Source: Opisthocomus hoazin | Lineage: Eukaryota; Chordata; Aves; Opisthocomiformes; Opisthocomidae | Assembly: GCF_030867145.1 (NCBI RefSeq) | Contig: NC_134431.1 | Coordinates: 9,315,089-9,379,088, forward strand | Reading direction: 5' to 3' | Length of the DNA: 64,000 bases | Shown: one piece after another, positions 36,201-49,515 of the stretch | Position numbering within the stretch: position 1 is the stretch's first letter | Layout: each line of letters begins with the position of its first letter | The notes under the pieces: model-generated | The model's database searches: none | What the model was told of the DNA's origin: nothing | The model's input: the letters and a program-made list of their open reading frames with translations, nothing else | Position numbers and translations under genes: made by a program

Positions 36201-39200
36201 CTTAAGTTCTGGCCTTTTCTGCTGGTTTGAGTGTAAGAAAAAGATGGGTCTTGAAACTTTTTAAAGTAAATTTTAATATCTGACTGCTAGATTGTTATAG
36301 TTAATTGTCTTAATATGTTCGTTAATCCTTTGTCTTTAAACAGAAATGGTTCTACTGAACATTTATCTTAACTAGTGCTCTTCAATTCTAGATGTTTCAT
36401 TTTTATTGACATTTCAGTAATGATTCACCTTTTTCTTCCTCTTTCAGAGCTCACAAGAACTAGTAGCATGCTACGTAGAGAAAAACCCATTAGGGCAACA
36501 CTATTCATTAGTGCCAAGTTGATTTGAAACTTTATTCAAGGTGGTGCGGTTGCACAGGTGAGACTGAGAATATTCTGGGATGCAAAAATAATGCATTGTG
36601 CATTTTGCATTAAGTTGGATACAGCAGGGCTCCATAATGTTTATTTGTATCAGAGAATCTGAGAAAAGACAACAAACTTTCTTTCTTAGTTATGTTCTAT
36701 TGCAAGTTTTTTCTCATTAGACTCATTTCCTGAACCAAGGACTGCTCTCTGGATTAACACGCTGAATAGTTTCAACTTTTAGGAGTGCCTTATTTTAGGG
36801 TACTTTAACTCTTGCACTGTGTGGCCTTGTATAGCCTTAGTCAGTTCTATTCATACAGAGTACCCAGTGTCTACCACAGCACAAGAGGTTTGTGAAATAA
36901 TTCTAAAAAAAGAAGTCTAGTAACTTCCTCCTTAAATATTGAGACAGTAGTACAGGGTAGATGGATCTGTTGCACCAGATTGGTGGTGTCAGCTGAGGAT
37001 GTACCACATTTGTGGTGGTGTTACTATGGCAACTGCCTTCTAAGAGCTGTCTCAAGGTCACTCATCAGTTGTAGCCTGGAGTGCTTGCTGCTTAAGCAAA
37101 ATATCTACACCAAACAATTCAGGAAATGATCATTCTGCTTTGAGAAAGCAACAATAGGGGTGCAAAGCAGTGCTTTATTTTTGGGTTGAGGGAAAGGAGA
37201 TTCTCTTTAATTACTCTATATATTCATCCATCAGATATTATGTTCGTCTGTCAGATGTTTGAAGACTCTTAAAATCCACCCCTCCATGATTCTAGTTGAA
37301 ATGTAAATCATAAGTAACCTAGTATCATTGATGGAAAAATTGTCTTATTTGAAAGCAAAACAAAACAAAAAATAGAACCTGTAGAAGCTGAAGAACTTCA
37401 ATAGAAAATGGTGACCAAGCCTGAAGTTTATGGTGCAAAAATGACTGCCTTAGATTGGTGAAAATTTAGACAAGATGGTGAAAACTTTTATGCTGAATTG
37501 AGAATTCAGAGTTGCTTATACTTAAAGGCTGCTTTTGCGAGACATACAGATGCATTTTTGCATATAAATCATTGTGGATGTGGTTAGAGAATGGCAAATG
37601 CACTTAGCAGTATTTTCAGTTTAATGCACAGTGATTCAGAGATAAAGCTTGAGGAGGGGTTGTTCATGAAGTTGATCTTATGTCTGAGATTACATGAGAT
37701 TCAGTTATACTACATGTATAAAATTGAATCCACTAGATTAAAACTTGATTGGAATGACAAAGTGCTGTTTTCTTGGTTTGGATAGCTACCTGACTAGTAA
37801 AAAGCTACCATGTTTTATGTGGCTTTTTGTTTGATTTTCCTTTCTGGATTTAACCTTGCTTTTGCTCTTTCCTCTTGCATCATTTAATGATAGTAGTATG
37901 ATAGCAACAGAAGCAGTCATTAGATTCGGCAGTTGATATTATGGCTGACTATATCTCAAACCTCTTTCACAAAGTGGCAAGTTTTTGTTTTGAGAACTTA
38001 ATGTATTCAGATGGCAATTTAATCCCTCCTCTTGCTTTTTAGGCTGAACAGACCACGTTCTTCTAGCTTCCTCTCAGAAACATGTATTAGCTGATTTCCT
38101 CCCCCACTTGTTATTTTGTAACTTCTGATTAGTTTGTAGGTTTGGGAAATATTGTTATTTCCCAAGTGCATGATTTGTATATCTTGTTCTAAGAAATGCT
38201 TTACAGAGCTGTCCCCAGAACCATTTCTCTTATCACCTCTGGAGCTGTGGGGCAGGAGTCACTTTTTATAGCGTAGTCTAGATTTGGTGCCCCTCTCTCA
38301 AACTGGATTTGGAGATGCCCATTTTTAAATAAATGTAACCAAGACTTAAGTCTTGTCTGTGAGACCTTTAAGAGTTGGGATTGATTGGAATTTTTATACA
38401 AGTAGGCTCAACATTAGTTTCCACAAAACCCAAGGAGCTGCATCCTTCGAGTACTACTAGTACTACACAGAAATGATAGGTGAGCTGGTATTGCTATTTC
38501 TAGATTAACAGGATATACATACATTTAAGGAGGGAATGAAAACGTAAGAGCTAAGGACATCGTGTTAGTAATCCAGTCTCCGTCTACCCTCAGTGAAACA
38601 AGCCTATACTGCAGTAAGAGGGTGGAAAACAGTTGTACATTTAAACAGTTGGTAAAGGGATTAAGAAAAATCTCTTACCTTATTAAGGCTGGTCTGTAAG
38701 AGGCATTTATGTTAAGTGTCTGTATCTTTTTTTTTTTTCTCTCCAAAGTAAGCAGTCAGTTCAAAATTTAACACACAATAACGCATGGAAGTACTAGTGT
38801 ATCTATTGCTATAGGGTGAGGCCATAGCAAGAGAAGAGAAATTTTCACCTGTGCCACAGAACAGGTTTCCAGGGCATGATACACAAGTCATTTCCACATG
38901 ATATGAAGTAGTGGCATTATACAAGCACTTCCTTGTCTACAAAAGTCTGACACAGACAACAAAGAAATTGCACATGAGGAAGTATTTACTGAAAGATAAC
39001 CTGAGCCACAGGGCTGGTATCTGCATCCCCAGTTACCAGAGAGATGCTTGCAATCTGAGGTACAGGCTTCTCAGCCCAAAGCTGTCAGTGCAATCCCCTA
39101 GCTGTGCCACCTCAGAATGGCTATCTTGTTGCACCGCTCTGCGAGGCTGTGCTGAGCTCCATGGCAAGCTTATCCAGGTTGTAAACTAAATTCTTGCGGA

Positions 39201-42200
39201 ATGCAGCATCTTGTCTACACTTCTGGTGGAAGGTAACTTCAAAGCTATGACAGGCATATTGATGCAAATTTCATTAAAAGAAACCATTGTAGAGCAGATA
39301 TAATTACTTTCTGCTTAGGAGAAAAATCAGATTTGTGTTTCACTTTGTGTGCACGCAGGAGGGTTTTCTGAAAATGAACAGGCTAGACTTGTGGGTCAGC
39401 CTTACACCTGTTTTTTTCATGGTATTTTACAGTATATTATTGTTATTTAAGAACTGTCCAAGAGTTCATGAGAGAAATAGTCTGAACTTCCACAGCTGTT
39501 TTATTTTTTGAGGATGCAGCTAGTTGATACCTTTTAACAAAAGCAGGTGAGCTAAGATCCTAGACAATGGCCATGTTCTAGTCCAAGTACTGACTAGCCA
39601 AAGTAGACTCAAGTTTAGCTACACTAATTGCCTCGGCCAATTAATTTTTTTTTCTTTGCAGTAGCAAGGCTGTTTCAACTTTCTAATGTAGTATTTTGAA
39701 CAAAAGGTTAGATACTTTCCTATAGTCATGCTCACTTCCCTGAAAGTTTCTTCTGTCACAGATCCTTGCTATTTACTAATTCCAATCCAGTCTAGACTTG
39801 TTTTTTTTCTGGAATAATAAAAAAACTTGCAAATCCTCCAGGCTTTTCTTCCTCCCCAAATAAAGTTTGCAAAGCACTTCACCACAGATTGATTCATTTA
39901 GAAAAGATTTTAATGTACTGTTATTGTTAAAAACAACGAAAAACCCACCCTGCCAACAAAAAAACTTGTGCATGAAATGGAATGTTTCTCTTGTAGAGTT
40001 ACACTGACTCCATAGCATCAACAGTGGAAAAAAGTAAGTAACTAACAGCCCTGGAGAGACTTTAGCTACATCAGTTGAAACAAGGATACAGCTGGGGCTC
40101 TGGATTAGTCTAAAACAAAAATAAAACCTCACCCCCAAAACACCACAAAAGAATATAGCTGAAAACAGGCTTGTTCTAACTTGCCTAGTGTATCAAGGTA
40201 GCATTTTTAGCATATTCATGCCTAAATTAAAGGCTCCACCTCTGAACCAGGGATTTCAGAAACTGCTCTGACTTTTCTCTGTATACTTGCATAGGAAGTC
40301 CTCATACGTTTCAGTATTACTTTCAAGAACCTGAGGCAGCATGGAGCACAATTAAGCAGTTCCTTAAATTCTTAATAAGAGATTGGCCACCATCAGTTAG
40401 TTTATAGCTGGAGGAACTTGCATTAAGATTTGTTACATAAAACAATACTGCAAAAGTTTTGCGAAACAGATGAAGCAGCTTTTAATATTAAAACTTTAAC
40501 TCTTATGAGAGGACACACTAAGTAGGCTTGGCCAAAATGGCTGGTTTTCCAGAGAAATTGTACCACTGGCACTTTTTTGAAGCAAGTCTGGAATAAGCCT
40601 GAGGGATAAAGCTCTTTATCTGCGTTTCTAATCAACTTAAATTTCTTCATTGACAGCTATCTTAGCAGTTCTTTACTCAATTTAAGTGCAAGAAGAATTT
40701 CTTGACAAAGCCTGCTAGAACTGTTATCCAGCATGGCATTATCTTGAATCTGCTTCACTCCATGCACTCAGTGCTTGCAGTCCTAGATCTTATCTCTGTC
40801 AAAAAGCAGAAGAACAGAAGAACAAAGCATAGATCAAGAGTCAGATAAAACAAGGAATACTTACGTGCTTTAATAATTTTAGATAAGCAGAAAATTCAGC
40901 TTCTAGAATTAAGATGTTTTGGTTGTTTTGCACTTGGGATAATTTGTTTATCTTGGTTTTGCTGCCATATATCCAGATGTGACTAACCTGTCTCCAGGCA
41001 GAAGTTTACCACAACAGTTTTCTATTGCTCTAGCTACAAAGATATTACTGTCATCTTGGAAATATGAAGTTCTGTATTAGTTACAATTTACTACAACAAA
41101 GCAGAAGTTACTGATGTCAGAATATGCAGAAATTAACTTAGTTTAATCCTCTTGGAGAAAGTATTGCTTACATGCAGTAACATACCATGGAGATGGCCAC
41201 TAATTAATTGTTTTGCTAGCAGACATCTGAAAGATTTCAGTATCTGCCATATGCACATAAACATGTCATGGTCTTTGCTAGTGCTAACACTATCTCTAGG
41301 AAAAACAGGTAGTTCTTATGCCACAGACTTCTTGAAAGAGTTCTGGCCTCCAGACAAGGCTATCTATCATGTGATATGGGTGCTCACACATACCAGAGTG
41401 CTCAAAACCAGTTTGTTATCTTTTAAAGACAAGCAGATGCTCATGCCTCTTCTCTTATTTGTTAGCATCCTTGAAATGCAGCAGTATTGGGCTTGTTTTC
41501 AAAGGCATTGTCTTTCAGTTCACTATTGTGTAAATTCTCTGCTCTTTCCTAGTCAATCATGAGATTGTTGGGCTTGGTTTGATCTTGTGAAATGCTGTAA
41601 AAAGTATCTTCAGCAGGTCTTACAGCAGTGTCCTAAATGTCACTATGAAAAAGGTATGCTACAGGAATTGTTCCATTAGTGTCAAACTATAAGAATGTGA
41701 AGACTGCATTTCTCTATATATTTTTTTTTAAATTTTGGAATGCATCTTATGAAGCACACAATGATTATGAAAAAATAATAGCAAGCAATTACTACTTTCT
41801 AAAGCAATCTGTAGGCCTTGATTTGATATACTGTGGCAATGGGAGATTATGTTAGTTGGCTAGGTCTAAGTAACTTTAATTGAATTGTTTGTTGGGCCAA
41901 AAATTTATTTTTAAATATATGAATTTCTATATCATACTAACTTCCTAGCTGCTCCTAATACTTTCTCAAATATTAAGTTACTGCTAATGAGAAGGGACTT
42001 GCCTAAAGTTAAAAATAGAGCAAGTTGAACTTGACGTGAACCTTAATATCTTTTCCAGCTTTTACAGGGATTGTATTGTGAATTGTGTATTGTTTAGTTA
42101 GTTTCTCACTGATTAAAAGTATGGAAATAAACTGTGTATTGTGAAATAAAGCTGCTGTGATTGCTTTGTGTACATTTTGGATATCTTATCTAAATGTTAC

Positions 42201-43229
42201 TTCACAGATTTGATGCGAAGTTCAAGCTTGGAGATGGGATTTCTAAGCCTTAGTAAGACTTTTTTTTTTTTGAAGACAACATGTATTGCTGAAGACATAA
42301 CTGAAATGTGGTTATTGTCAAAGCCTAAAACAAGCTTGTTTTGCTTACTTGAGCTTTGGATAAAAGGCAGTGTGGCACATCAGATATTTCACTATGTGGA
42401 CTCTGTTACTACAGCCTTACGGAAGTTTCCAGTGTTCTTTGAGCTTGGCTTTATGTAGATCTTTCTTTATTCTGTTTCTTGTAAATTTACTCATTGACTT
42501 AACTGGCAAGTTTGCTAATTACTTCATAGACATGAGACTGATCTTGACTAAAACAATTCTGCAGACCTTATTGCATGCAAATTTGGTAAACTCTTAAAGA
42601 AAATGCCCCTTTCCAATGCTTCCTTTTCTGGGAGTAGGCTTGCTTGCCTCTGATCTTTCATTCTTGTCCTCTAAGAATGTACATTTGGTAACTACAGGTA
42701 ATAATTACAGTCACTGCCAGGGTGATAATTGAAGAAGAAATGATTGTGATTTAAGGGAACTTTCTCTTCTGAGTGAGTTGCTGTATGTATACCTAGCACT
42801 TGCTTTTGAAGATTTGTCCTTATTCCAAGTGATGCTTTTGTTTTTATGCTTAGTGATGTACTTAAGGGAGAAGCAGGCCTGCTATAACCAATAGATTTTT
42901 GCCCAATTTTCTTCCACTCATTTAAAAAAACAAACAACGAAACCTGAATTAATTATTCCATCAAAATGACATACCAGTACTCGGTAGCGTTCAAAAAGTT
43001 GAGTGTTGTGAATTGTCAGTGAAGAAAAAGAATATAAATTTGAAAATACCGTATCATTATACAGTCATGTTATGCCTCCTTTTTGAATATAGGTAATTCG
43101 GGTCTATGCTGTATCAAAAAGAGCATAGTGGACTTTATCTTTCTCTATTTTTTCTTTAAGATCACATCTAAAATTTTTTTATGAGAAACAGAATTTACCA
43201 GAACTTTTTTGCCATCTTTTTTGGTGTGG

Positions 43230-43231
<2 letters not shown>

Positions 43232-43267
<36 letters not shown>
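43232..43267 (+). repeat. Homopolymer (T)36
   Basis: Thirty-six consecutive T residues preceded by GTGGGG. No retroposon body is recognisable on either side, so this is either a pure slippage-grown tract or the reversed poly(A) tail of something too diverged to see. Its length is likely to vary and to be prone to sequencing error. Confidence 0.95.
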
Positions 43268-46200
43268 CCTTGAGAGTACAAGGCAGATCTATACAAAATA
43301 ACCAGAAGTGTCATGGGATGTCAACAGGAAGAGTGTTTTCCTCTTCAGTCGTTTCATTTATTCTTCTCATTTTCAGATGGCACAGTTAAAAATAAAGACA
43401 TGATACTTTCACATAGTGTAGACCTTCACTACAGAACTGACTGCCACAGAATATTTTATCTGTATTAATTTTCATGGGTTCAAACAGAAACTTATAGAAG
43501 AGAAATCCAGCTGGTGGGAAACAGTCCTTTCAAACCAGGAAATTCCTGAGCTGTAGTTTGTGAAGTTTGACAGTATGCTGAAACACATTCATACGCTTAC
43601 CTTTTTCTTTCTAGGCATTCCTACTAGGTTCTGTTGGAGAGAGAACACTGTGCTAGGTAAGTGTTCTGTTTGACTTATGTGCAGGACTACTTTGATTTAT
43701 GACAATTAATCTAGAGAAAACATTGATAGTTAGGGGGTTAGGAAAAGGGAGAAAATAATTTTAGTTCCCTTAGAAAAATAAAGGTATTTTCTTATCTTCT
43801 GTGTTAGTATTGCATATAGTTTGCTCTCCTCCATCTCCCTTAAACTTGAGGAAATATATGGTATGACCTGGCCTCAGTATGTATGATAGTATCTAGTGGC
43901 ACAAGTATCTCCCAAAGGCCTATTAGCATTAAAGGATGTTGCGCTTAAAAGCTGTGGGATGGAGTGGTTGCATCCTTCTGTGTATATATCTGTCTTGAGT
44001 TTTTAAGTCTCTGTATCACTGATATGAGAGTTTTGTTCTTTCTGAAGTAACTGGTGATGTAAATACTTAGAACCGTTCTTTGAAACAATGGTGATGAAAT
44101 AGGATTTTTTAGCTAAAGCTGTTTTGGGCCCAAAGTGGACATGATGCTAATTGCTGGTGGGTTTTGTTTGTTTGTTTGTCATAACTTCTGGGGTAACCAA
44201 TTTAGCCTTGAGTACTCAAATAGATTAATGTGTCAAGCTCTATGCCTGTTGCTGGAGAGTAGTGAAAGTGGTAACTTGTCTGGACATTCAGTACAGTGGA
44301 ATTATGGTCTCCAGAAAGGAAGCACCGCTTTAAGAATAATCTCTTGTGGTAAGATCAGTCTCTTTGTTCAGCAGTTTAGCAGGTGCCCTGAAATAAAATT
44401 AAAATGAGCTGGCTTAATTAGAATAAGGTAAGGTTAAAGCAAAATGAAGAAAATGATACAGTGGAAGGAAAACCTTTGGAGAATGATCTCTTCAAAGCAC
44501 AGAAAAGATTGTGTCTTGTTTCAGATAGCTGTGCTTATTAAAATGCTACAGTTCCTAAGCAATGATTTGTAGACAGATGACACAGTGAAGTAAATAATAT
44601 GTGGTAGAGAGAAGGGATAAATAACTTCTGCTCTTGACTGGACGGAGACACTTGTCTAAGCATATTGTCTGTCATAAATCTACTTGCAATGAAAAAAAAA
44701 CTGCAGCATTTTTGTTCTGTAAGACAGAATTAATGACATCAGACTGAAGTTTTGTATGCTCTTTTCTTGTGTTCCCTCCATGGTATGCTGTGTTTATCCT
44801 GTTATTGTATGTACACTGTTATTTATAGGCTTCATCTGTATGAGAATCTAACAAAGTAAGCTTTCTACTGGTGAAAGCTCAAGTGTAGGTAAGGTTTTGT
44901 AGGTTTCTCAACTTTTAGTGGACTGTTAGGTACACTAAAAATGCTTAGTGGACTTTGAAAAGAGAATATTAAAGCTATGCCATGCCTAGAGACAACATTA
45001 GCAACTTTTCTCCTAATACTTTTGACAAGGCCCAAGAATATAAGATTCTGACTGAGGTGTACATAAACATAACTTCCCTTGCTTTTAAGAATTCCGTGTC
45101 AGTGTGATGTACTGGTTACTTGGAAGATTACTTACCTGGACAAATGCAGTGTGGGTGTTTACTGACAAGAAAACACACTGAATCAACTTCCCTGTATAGC
45201 TGAAATACTCCAGTTGTATGACATAAATGCATGACTGGAGCCGATCAGTTAGTTACCATGTTTGATATGCTTACCAGATGCTAATAAAAAACCGCCCAGT
45301 GCAGAGGTGTGGCTGAATACTAACTTGAAAGCTTAGCATCAAGTTAAACTTTGAATTAAACTGCAGAATGACCTGAAAGTCTTGTAAAAGAGAGCACGAG
45401 TTTTTTGAATCATGGTGGATGCATCTTGGATGTCTCATTGGCAGACAAATGCTCAAACAATGGTTCCTCACTTCAGGGCTTTATTGAATGTAAGATACAG
45501 TTCAGCTGGTCTACTTGTATGGGAACTAAAAATTCATCGCACATAAGAAACAGGGATAACAAAATTCAATAGCTCTACCTGGCATTTTTTCCAGTACACT
45601 GTATAAAAATATATAAAATTGCTTCCTAATGTGGTGAAACTACACAACTACTTAACCATTTATCTACAAAAAAGGAAGCAACTGGATCTGAAACAAAACA
45701 TTACAAATGTTTTTTGCACTTGACGGGGAAGGATGTGATCCCTTCTTCTGTTTTTGGCAGTCACTGACCTCTTGTACTAACTTCCAGAATGGCTGTAAAT
45801 CTTCCTAAAATTACTTGGAATTTCTATGCTAATGATGGTAGTGTCATTTTGGAGAGTTTTGCAGATAAACATCAGTGTTTGAGAAGTGCCATTTGTATAA
45901 AAACTTTCATGAGCAAAACTGGTTTTCTGCCTGTTGTAGGAATCTTAGGCAGCTCAGTGTGAGATTTGTTGAAAAATTTCTTTTTAATGAAAGTGAAGGT
46001 ATTGCTTCTTTAATGGAGCATTAGAAAAACTAGAAACATAAGGTTTTTATGCGATGGAAATTCTTTGCAAAGAATATAAAAGTTTGGACAAAAAATTCCA
46101 GAGGGCGTAGAGAGCCTTATTCAAAAGCATGCTGCTTTTTCTCATAAGTGGGGGGAAAAAAAAACCCACAAACTTAATAGTAGGAATTAATGTTGTTGTC

Positions 46201-49200
46201 AGGAATCCATACTTTGTGTCCAGTAAAGATGGGAGTATTGACGAATGTATGCAAAAAAAGAGTACTTGAGACTAATAAAACATCCGTTTAAATCAGTACC
46301 AAAATGAATGTGGTAATACATCTTAAAAAGTAGGATTAATTGTCAAGTGCTCTCTTGTCTTAGTCCATTGTTAAATGGTACCAGTTTATCATTGAGCTGC
46401 AGGCTGTAATTCTCTGATGATGATGTTTTACTGAAAATCACAGAGAAATTATGCTAACGTCGATCCAAACACTGCGAACAAAGTTAGAGCTGATTGGTCA
46501 GGGTTGTGTTCAGTCAAGTTTTGAAGGTCTCTGAGAACAGAGATTCCATAGGCTGTCTGGAACTGGTTCCTCTGTTCAACCACTATTTGAAAACTTAAAT
46601 TTAACTTGTTGCAGGTAGTGAAGCTTGCCTCTTGCTCTTTTGTTGTAGGCCTCAGAGGAGACTCTGAATCTCTTGTCTATAATATTTCTCTAGGTGCTAT
46701 TTTTCTGTTTTGTATAGCATTGAACAAAGACACCAACCTTTGGGGTTTTTTTCTTCTCCATTTTAGCTTAATTTTTAAATAATTCACTCCTGAAATCTGA
46801 TATTTGAGTCTACCAGTGGCATGCAAAATAATGTTACAGCTTTCAGTTTCATGCAGTATATTTTAGCAGGTGCTTTGTGTTATAACCATTATAACAAGAT
46901 AACCTGACTATACTATGGAGAGACAAATTAACCTAATTTGGGAGTGATTCTATTCTGCCTTTTTTTGTGTTTAGCTGAAGGTACTTTACTAAGCTCTGGT
47001 CACTATGAATATGAAATACAATAAGGTATATGAAAAAATAGGGGAAAGGCTATTTTTAACTAATACAATGCTCAGATTTATTGGTATACTATATACTGTC
47101 ACTTCAAATTTTGAATGGTAAGCATTTGCGTTGAACTAAATGAATACCTCTTGCAGCCATACAAAGTGTACCTGTGTACACTCAAACTTAATCAGATTTT
47201 AATTACAGCATTAAGCCTGGAACATTTCCATATTTCAAGGTCAAACTGTGTTTTAGAAATGTCACCTTTGTATTAAGTAGATGTACTTATTCCTTACAAT
47301 GAAATAAATTCTATATAAGCTATGATGCTATGCATGGAAAACTTAAACTTTTGATTTCCTTTCTTCAGGAACTTCCTTTGGTTTTAGTCTCTGATCTTGG
47401 TACTCAGATTTGAGAGTCTAGTTATGCCAAAAACTCAGGAAACTTCATTAATGGGCCTTTTATTATTATTGGATAGGAAGATAATAAGATCTAATTTTAA
47501 AAGCCAAGAGTATGTGTGTTTTTCAAGAAATTAAAAAAAACCCACCCTATTTTGGTAGCCTGATGAAGAGACACTAGGCATTTAACTGCCACTGAAGCCA
47601 GTTTGTGTGAGCCTGTGCATATGCAGTATGGAAACCACTAATGGATAGCTGCCTTCCCCCCGCTCTCTCCCCATGGCACTCAAACACTTTTTCAGAATTT
47701 CAATCTACATTTTTAAAATGCTGATGTATCCAGAGCTTTGATTAAAACTAGTTGGTTTACAGTGTAAAATAATAAATTTACTGGCATTAATTCTACAGCT
47801 TAGTTCTTGTGCAAACACATGAATAAATGTCCGTAAGTACTGTATCTGCTGACTAGCAAAATGTGCCTAAGGCAAGTCAATGTGATTTATGGACTGTGTT
47901 TCTTTCCTGCTCGTGTGCCCCTCCTTATTGATGGGTGTAAATTTACAACAGTTAAATCAGTGATTTAAATGCCAGTTTAAAGTCTGCTCTAAATGAATGT
48001 TCTTAATCAAAGTTGCAATTTGTCATAATCAACACAGTATATATGTGTTGTTTACTCTTCATAGGAAAAAACCCATGTCCTAATTTGAATGTCATTGAAA
48101 CTCCCTACATACTCATGCTGGGCAAAGGCCAAGTCAGGTCCTTGACAAGACTTCAGTTCTCTGTTTGAGACCATTATCTATCACTGTATAGTAAAGTGAA
48201 CATGGTTGCTGAAACAGTAATGCACTCTGGAGATGGTAAAACAGACGTAACGAAGTCTATAGTAGTCTTTTCTGTGAACTGATGGGTGTCAGTCCCACAC
48301 AAAGTCTAATAAGCAGTTACACAGCAATGTGCTTAATTAACTATGTGCAACAAGGCTTAAAGGAAGAAGTGTTCAGAGTTGGAGTTGGCCATACTATTTT
48401 AAGTTTTTGAATGACCTCACAACCTTAGTATTTTTAGTGTAACTTTTTGTACGCCTTTAAAGAGATATGGAAAAAAAGTGTAATTTGCCACAAGGAAATT
48501 TCTGCTCTGTTTGTCAGCAAGGTTGTCAATTGGAATTCTGCAGAGCAGATCGACACCGCTTTAGTCACCGGAATGTGCTTTCTACACGGGCTAGTCACCA
48601 GAGGGGCTGGAGCATAGTCCTTTAGAACTGCTGGCCAAGACCCCCATCTGCGGTTTCAACTGGGATCTTGAACTTGGGGGGGAAGGAAGGGTGGCCTTTG
48701 CTAAGCCCTTGATCCCACAGCTGCCTCGTGTTTTGTGGATGCTGTGTATGGGTGGGGCAGCATAACCTAGAAAAATGTCCCTGTACACTAGCTACTGTGC
48801 TGCCAGGCACTTCAACTGCTTTGGAGCTGGCAAGTTTATAGCGAAGCTGCTCTTGCTCTTTAGAATATGGTGGTAAAACATGTTCTGTCCTGTCAGCATG
48901 GAGGAGCTGTGCAGTGACAGAGCTTACTTGGTTACATTAAAATACTTGAGGGTCTTGGCAAGTGGTTTAAGACAACACTGAGCATGTTCAAAGACTTTAA
49001 AGGTACTTTCCATCTGTAAAGGTATCTTCATTGGAGCAGCAAGATGAAGTTTAGCTTGTTCCGAGATTTGATCAGTTTCTCTTCTAAAACTTTAACTTCT
49101 CGGACTGAATAAAAGGTTATATTTTGTTCGTCTGAATTCTCCACTCTGTTTTTAAATGTCTGAACCAATTTTATGCAAGTCTTCCACCAAAAGTAGTTCT

Positions 49201-49501
49201 GAGGTGTGTGAGAGAGACAGTCATTAAAGAATTAGAACAGGCTTCTGTGATGGAAAATGTTAGGCATCCTTGACCACAGATGTAGCTGTGCCTGCATAGG
49301 TAATGATATGCTTTAGTGTATCTTTCTATTTCAGGCAAAGATGCTCACCCAAAACCAGCAATGTTCTTTTCTTTTTAGTGCACCGGTTTGTCAAAATTAA
49401 CTTTTATTCAGTAGGTTGTCCTAATTTTAGCCTTGTATGAAACTTTAGTTGCAATGTTGGTTGTATCAAGGCTGTTATAAAGATGGAGTATATTAAATTG
49501 A

Positions 49502-49515
49502 GTGTGTGTGTGTGT
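49502..49515 (+). repeat. (GT)7 microsatellite
   Basis: Seven GT units in the presumed long intron. It is short and probably only weakly variable. Confidence 0.9.

Noticed and set aside
40760..40990. Minus-strand candidate exons near 40.8-41.0 kb (for example one ending before a GTAAGTATTCC donor)
   Set aside because: All three minus frames gave equally plausible-looking peptides, which shows A-rich composition and not coding constraint; kept out of the annotation.
41152..41562. 136-codon + strand open frame
   Set aside because: Hydrophobic, Leu/Cys/Trp/His-rich translation of ordinary sequence; no family motif and no exon boundaries.
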